A DNA stretch of 64,000 nucleotides. Origin: Callaeas wilsoni. Taxonomy: Eukaryota; Chordata; Aves; Passeriformes; Callaeidae. Shown here piece after piece: positions 60,817 through 64,000 of the stretch. The translations under genes were made by a program, and so were the position numbers. Within the stretch, counting starts at the first letter, position 1; every line of letters begins with the position of its first letter. The DNA is taken from the NCBI GenBank assembly GCA_013398955.1, contig VWPU01010164.1, forward strand, positions 744,001-808,000, given 5' to 3'. The notes beneath the pieces were generated by a model that worked only from the letters and a program-made list of their open reading frames with translations, was not told where the DNA came from and did no database searches.

Positions 60817-63591
60817 TTTCTTCTTTCAATATTTGAGACATGAGAATTTAGGAATAGGACATTAAATAATAACATATCATCAGAATGTTATTCCTTTCTC
60901 TCTTACCAAAATTATCACATTGGAAATGTAGGGAGATTCCACCTCTTGAGAATATGTTTCAGTGAAAAATATCAAAATTTAGATATGCTGGCCCATTTTA
61001 AATGACATTGGCTTTTACTTGTACAGAAATTCTACCAATGGAGACCAAGAAGTATGAAGAATATTAGATAGCAGAAAAAAGAGATGAAAAAAAGTAGCTG
61101 CTGTCACAGAATCAAGATGCATCGTAATTTGTGAAATCTGAAAGTATTGTTTTAATAGCAGTATAGAAATAAAAAGAATTATAACTATTTGAGGCAATCT
61201 ATGGAAATGTAAATAAAGTCAAAGAAAATTAGAATATATGAATAATGTCCTAAAAATATTGTACAAATTCCAGAGGAGTGAGCTATCTCTAACACCTATC
61301 TAATCAAGCCACATCTATTGTATTTCTGAACAGAAATAGCAAGATATCCATTTGAAAATAATTAATTGGGAACAATCTCTGCAATAGTCGCTATTTTGGA
61401 GCAATTATGTCTAGCAGATCACTCAGAAGGCAGGTGTAAACTTGCATTGGTAGGGGATATTTCAGAGTTTTCTATTAGTCAAGCAGAAGTCATCACACAT
61501 ATTCTAAAGGTTTTCATGATGTAAGAGGAAAAATCCTTGTGATGAGAGGACATCTAAATTAAATGTGATTCTTCTCTTTTAGTGATTAATTAACAAAATA
61601 ATATCAGAATACAGATTCCATTAAGAGAAGTGTGTTCTTTTTTTAACAGAAACAAGCCAGTAAGACCTCAGAATATTTAATCTCCTTGGAAGATGTAACA
61701 GTATACAGTTACAGCAAGTTCAGGACTTGTACGGTTCACCAGCTAGGCTGAAAGCAAACCGTGTTTATTGGGCTCTAAAAATAGTGTCCTGATGACCAAC
61801 TTGGGTTTTAAAATACTTGTATTTATTTGATGGATGTTGAAGGTTTTAAAAGACACAACAAAACACGACATCCTTGAAAACAATTTTCAGAATGCTGCCT
61901 CCTGTATTAAGAGCAGGAAACAAATCACTTTGCAGGCATACAATTATATTTATGACCATCAGTTAGTTGACAAGCATTGCTTTAAGTTTTCAGGTGTTTT
62001 AAAGGAACTAGCATTTGCTGTGCATGTTGGTAAATGCTTTGCAACATTTTTTGTGATTATTCTGCTTCTATTATACCTAGTGTCACCACTGTACCTTGTA
62101 CTCCTAAGCAGCTGTCATGATAAGATCAGTTCAAACACTTCCCAGCTGCTTTGTACTCTGCCTGCCTGGACAGGGAGCACAGCAGAGCTGAAATGAATGT
62201 CTGCATTAGTCTTGCATTAGTCTGACTTGGCTATACCACAAAGCAGGGATTTCTTTATTATTTTTGTTATGGGCAAAGGTAAAAAGTATTGATTTTAGGT
62301 GCTGTGTAGATATTAAAAAACGTCAAACAACATAGAAAACTGTTTATTGTAAAATGCTGCATTCATATAAATTTGTTGGCTATTTGGATTATATTGGTTG
62401 TTGAGGGTTCTTTTCCTAAAGACAAGCCTAGTTTTGGCAAGTGTTTAAAAGCACAGACAAAAGTGGTTGTCTCAAAAATCAAATTTGTTCGGTTATTTTT
62501 GAAGCTGCCAAACAGCAAATACACAGCTTTCTTAGTATTTTATTTCAAAAAAGTGGAATTTTCACTGTAGACTATTTAATGAACAAAAATTAGATTAAAT
62601 ATATTGGTTTTGAAGAAGAAAAAATCTGTATAGATATTGTCTGTCTAATTGTTATAATTGCCACTTGTTTTCCTTGCTGCAAATTGCCCGTTACAGAATA
62701 TATATGTAATCCCTTGCAGAGTTATTCTGACCATTGCAGCAATCTCCATGCTGAATGCCAAATCAAAAGCAAATCATTAGATTAATGTTAATGTAAAAAT
62801 GATGCAATGTGAAACTGAACTCACAGTCCCAGTGTTTACATTTCACACATTCCTGAGGGTAAAGAACCTTCTCTTTCTTACTATATCTGCCAAGTCTATC
62901 TCTTAGTGTGCTAAAAAGTGAAAAATAACAACCCTAGCTTTTTGCAATTTATTTTAAGGCAAGCATGAAATCAAACAATGAGGACTAGATAACTGCAGGA
63001 AACACTAGATGATTAAAACAATATTTTTTCTTCACGTATTATTACAGGTAAAACCATATTTTGTGGAGACAATAACTGCCCTTAAGTCATGGTAACTTCC
63101 AGTATACATCAAATTGCAATGTAAGGCAAGAATCAAATGGAAAGCAAAATTCAGGCCCTAGTGTACATAGTTATATTATTTTAGCTTAAGAAGACAATAT
63201 TCCCTTTCTTTAAGTTTCTGTTTCATCAACTTTAAAGAGTGGCAACAAATACCTATCCCTTTTGAAAATTATAATTATCTTTCAAACACATGAACCTTGA
63301 TATGACAAAAAAGTCAGGAAATAGGGTGGAAAATTTTCAAGATATGACAATGTCTTGGGATGATTCAAGAACTTTAAATCCCTGATTCTGCTGAAAGTAA
63401 ATATCATGTTAGGTTCTATGGAGAACACTAGTCATAACTATGTTCCCGTGTCTCATCTTATTTATGCAGAATTGAGTTTTTAAAGTGGCTTAGATGAGAA
63501 TCAAGTGGATTGTGGCAGAGATATAAAGTAAATATGTTAAATTTTATTTTAAAACAAACTAAGAAAAACAAATTTAAAACAACCCCAAATT

Positions 63592-63669
63592 TCTTTTTTT
63601 ATTATTTAATAATAAAATACATTTATTTTATTATAATAATAAATAAGATAATAAAAAATAATAAAAAAG
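63592..63669. repeat. (ATAA)n / A+T-only tract
   Basis: About 78 bp almost wholly A and T with irregular ATAATA, TTATTA and AATAAA units, just upstream of the CR1 at the window edge. Confidence 0.85.
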
Positions 63670-63714
63670 AAACCTTGGCCACAATTTTGAGATTTTTCAT
63701 TAAAGACTGTGAGG

Positions 63715-64000
63715 GCAAGGTACCAATATATTTAATGCTGGGTACCCAGTATAGGAAAAACCTTGATGCCCTGGAGGGAGTTCAGGTGACAGCATGGAGA
63801 CTGTGAGGGCTGGAGCACTTTTCCAGTGAGGAGATGGTAGGGGAGCTGGTCTTTGTCAGCCAGGAGCAGGATGGCTTCAGACAACATAACAATAGCCCCC
63901 AGTAGCCTATGGTGAGTATCCAAGATGTCAGATCCATGCTCTTCCTAAAAGACAGTGGACACAAGCGTACGCATGGGTGGTTCAGAGTGGCTATGCTGAG
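63715..64000 (+). mobile_element. CR1 LINE, running off the window edge
   Basis: Landmarks are diverged but ordered: CTGGGTACCCAGTATAGGAA (compare CTGGGCACCCAGTACAGGAA), GGGAGTTCAGGTGACAGCATGGA, GGGCTGGAGCACTTTTCCAGTGAGGAGATG (compare GGCTGGAGCACCTCTCCTATGAGGA), GGGGAGCTGGTCTTTGTCAGCCAGGAGCAGGATGGCTTCAGACAACATAAC and ATGTCAGATCCATGCTCTTC. This is the C-terminal ORF2/3'UTR junction of CR1 in plus orientation. The 3' end lies beyond the window. Minus-strand frames of 60-63 codons here are antisense to it. Confidence 0.75.

Larger units (their letters stand above)
58921..63714. other. Unassigned A+T-rich non-coding DNA
   Basis: No gene or transposable element recognised. A T-rich tract lies at 60775-60816 and an A/T-only tract at 63592-63669. 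The 120-codon frame at 61834-62196 contains one hydrophobic stretch near its middle but no family resemblance, and the 110-codon minus-strand frame at 59902-60234 is Cys/Ser-rich and unremarkable; I treat both as chance. The segment at about 62660-62870 has mixed composition and homeodomain-like ATTA cores and may be a conserved element. Confidence 0.5.

Noticed and set aside
61834..62196. 120-codon plus-strand frame with a hydrophobic stretch
   Set aside because: No family resemblance, no exon or promoter context, and length within chance for 64 kb of A+T-rich DNA; conservation data would be needed.
1..64000. CRISPR arrays, bacterial operons, tRNA or rRNA genes
   Set aside because: None seen on either strand; composition and repeats are those of a vertebrate nuclear genome.

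Overview
The window looks like nuclear DNA of a bird. It is A+T-rich, lacks any long open reading frame, and carries many fragments of CR1, the dominant avian LINE. Several of these end in the diagnostic CR1 octamer tail (ATTCTRTG-type units, or AGAATCAYAGAAT when reversed). It also carries LTR pieces that match, from memory, families abundant in bird genomes. The species cannot be named from this. I found no protein-coding gene, exon, tRNA, rRNA or CRISPR array that I can support. The window is best read as an intergenic desert or the inside of a very large intron.

Layout. 1-10.8 kb: mostly unassigned A+T-rich DNA with small CR1 scraps, low-complexity A tracts, short tandem duplications and perfect palindromes. 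10.8-13.7 kb: three CR1 fragments in mixed orientation, a TA-rich microsatellite, and a clean solo LTR (13131-13703) with a 5-bp target duplication. 13.7-26.5 kb: mostly unassigned DNA, with one G+C-rich island (about 17.5-18.0 kb) and one ancient CR1 relic (about 20.3 kb). 26.5-35.2 kb: the most repeat-dense part, with CR1 copies in both orientations (two retain decayed reverse-transcriptase sequence), two LTR pieces, and an LTR-like insertion nested inside a CR1. 35.2-44.8 kb: unassigned DNA, a possible LTR near 38.2-38.9 kb, a second ancient CR1 with a recognisable reverse-transcriptase motif (41.6-42.0 kb), a G+C-rich LTR cluster (42.3-43.25 kb) and a CR1 tail. 44.8-58.6 kb: almost 14 kb in which I recognise no transposable element. 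58.6-64 kb: two more plus-strand CR1 copies, the last running off the window edge, with unassigned DNA between.

There are no genes here to form a pathway, and I found no undescribed biological system. The observations most worth checking are the intact-looking solo LTR promoter, the nested LTR that orders two insertions, two LTR pieces 13.7 kb apart that seem to break at the same family position, the tandem 12-bp palindromes near 1.5 kb, and the long transposon-poor stretch. Repeat family assignments rest on remembered consensus sequences, not on a search.
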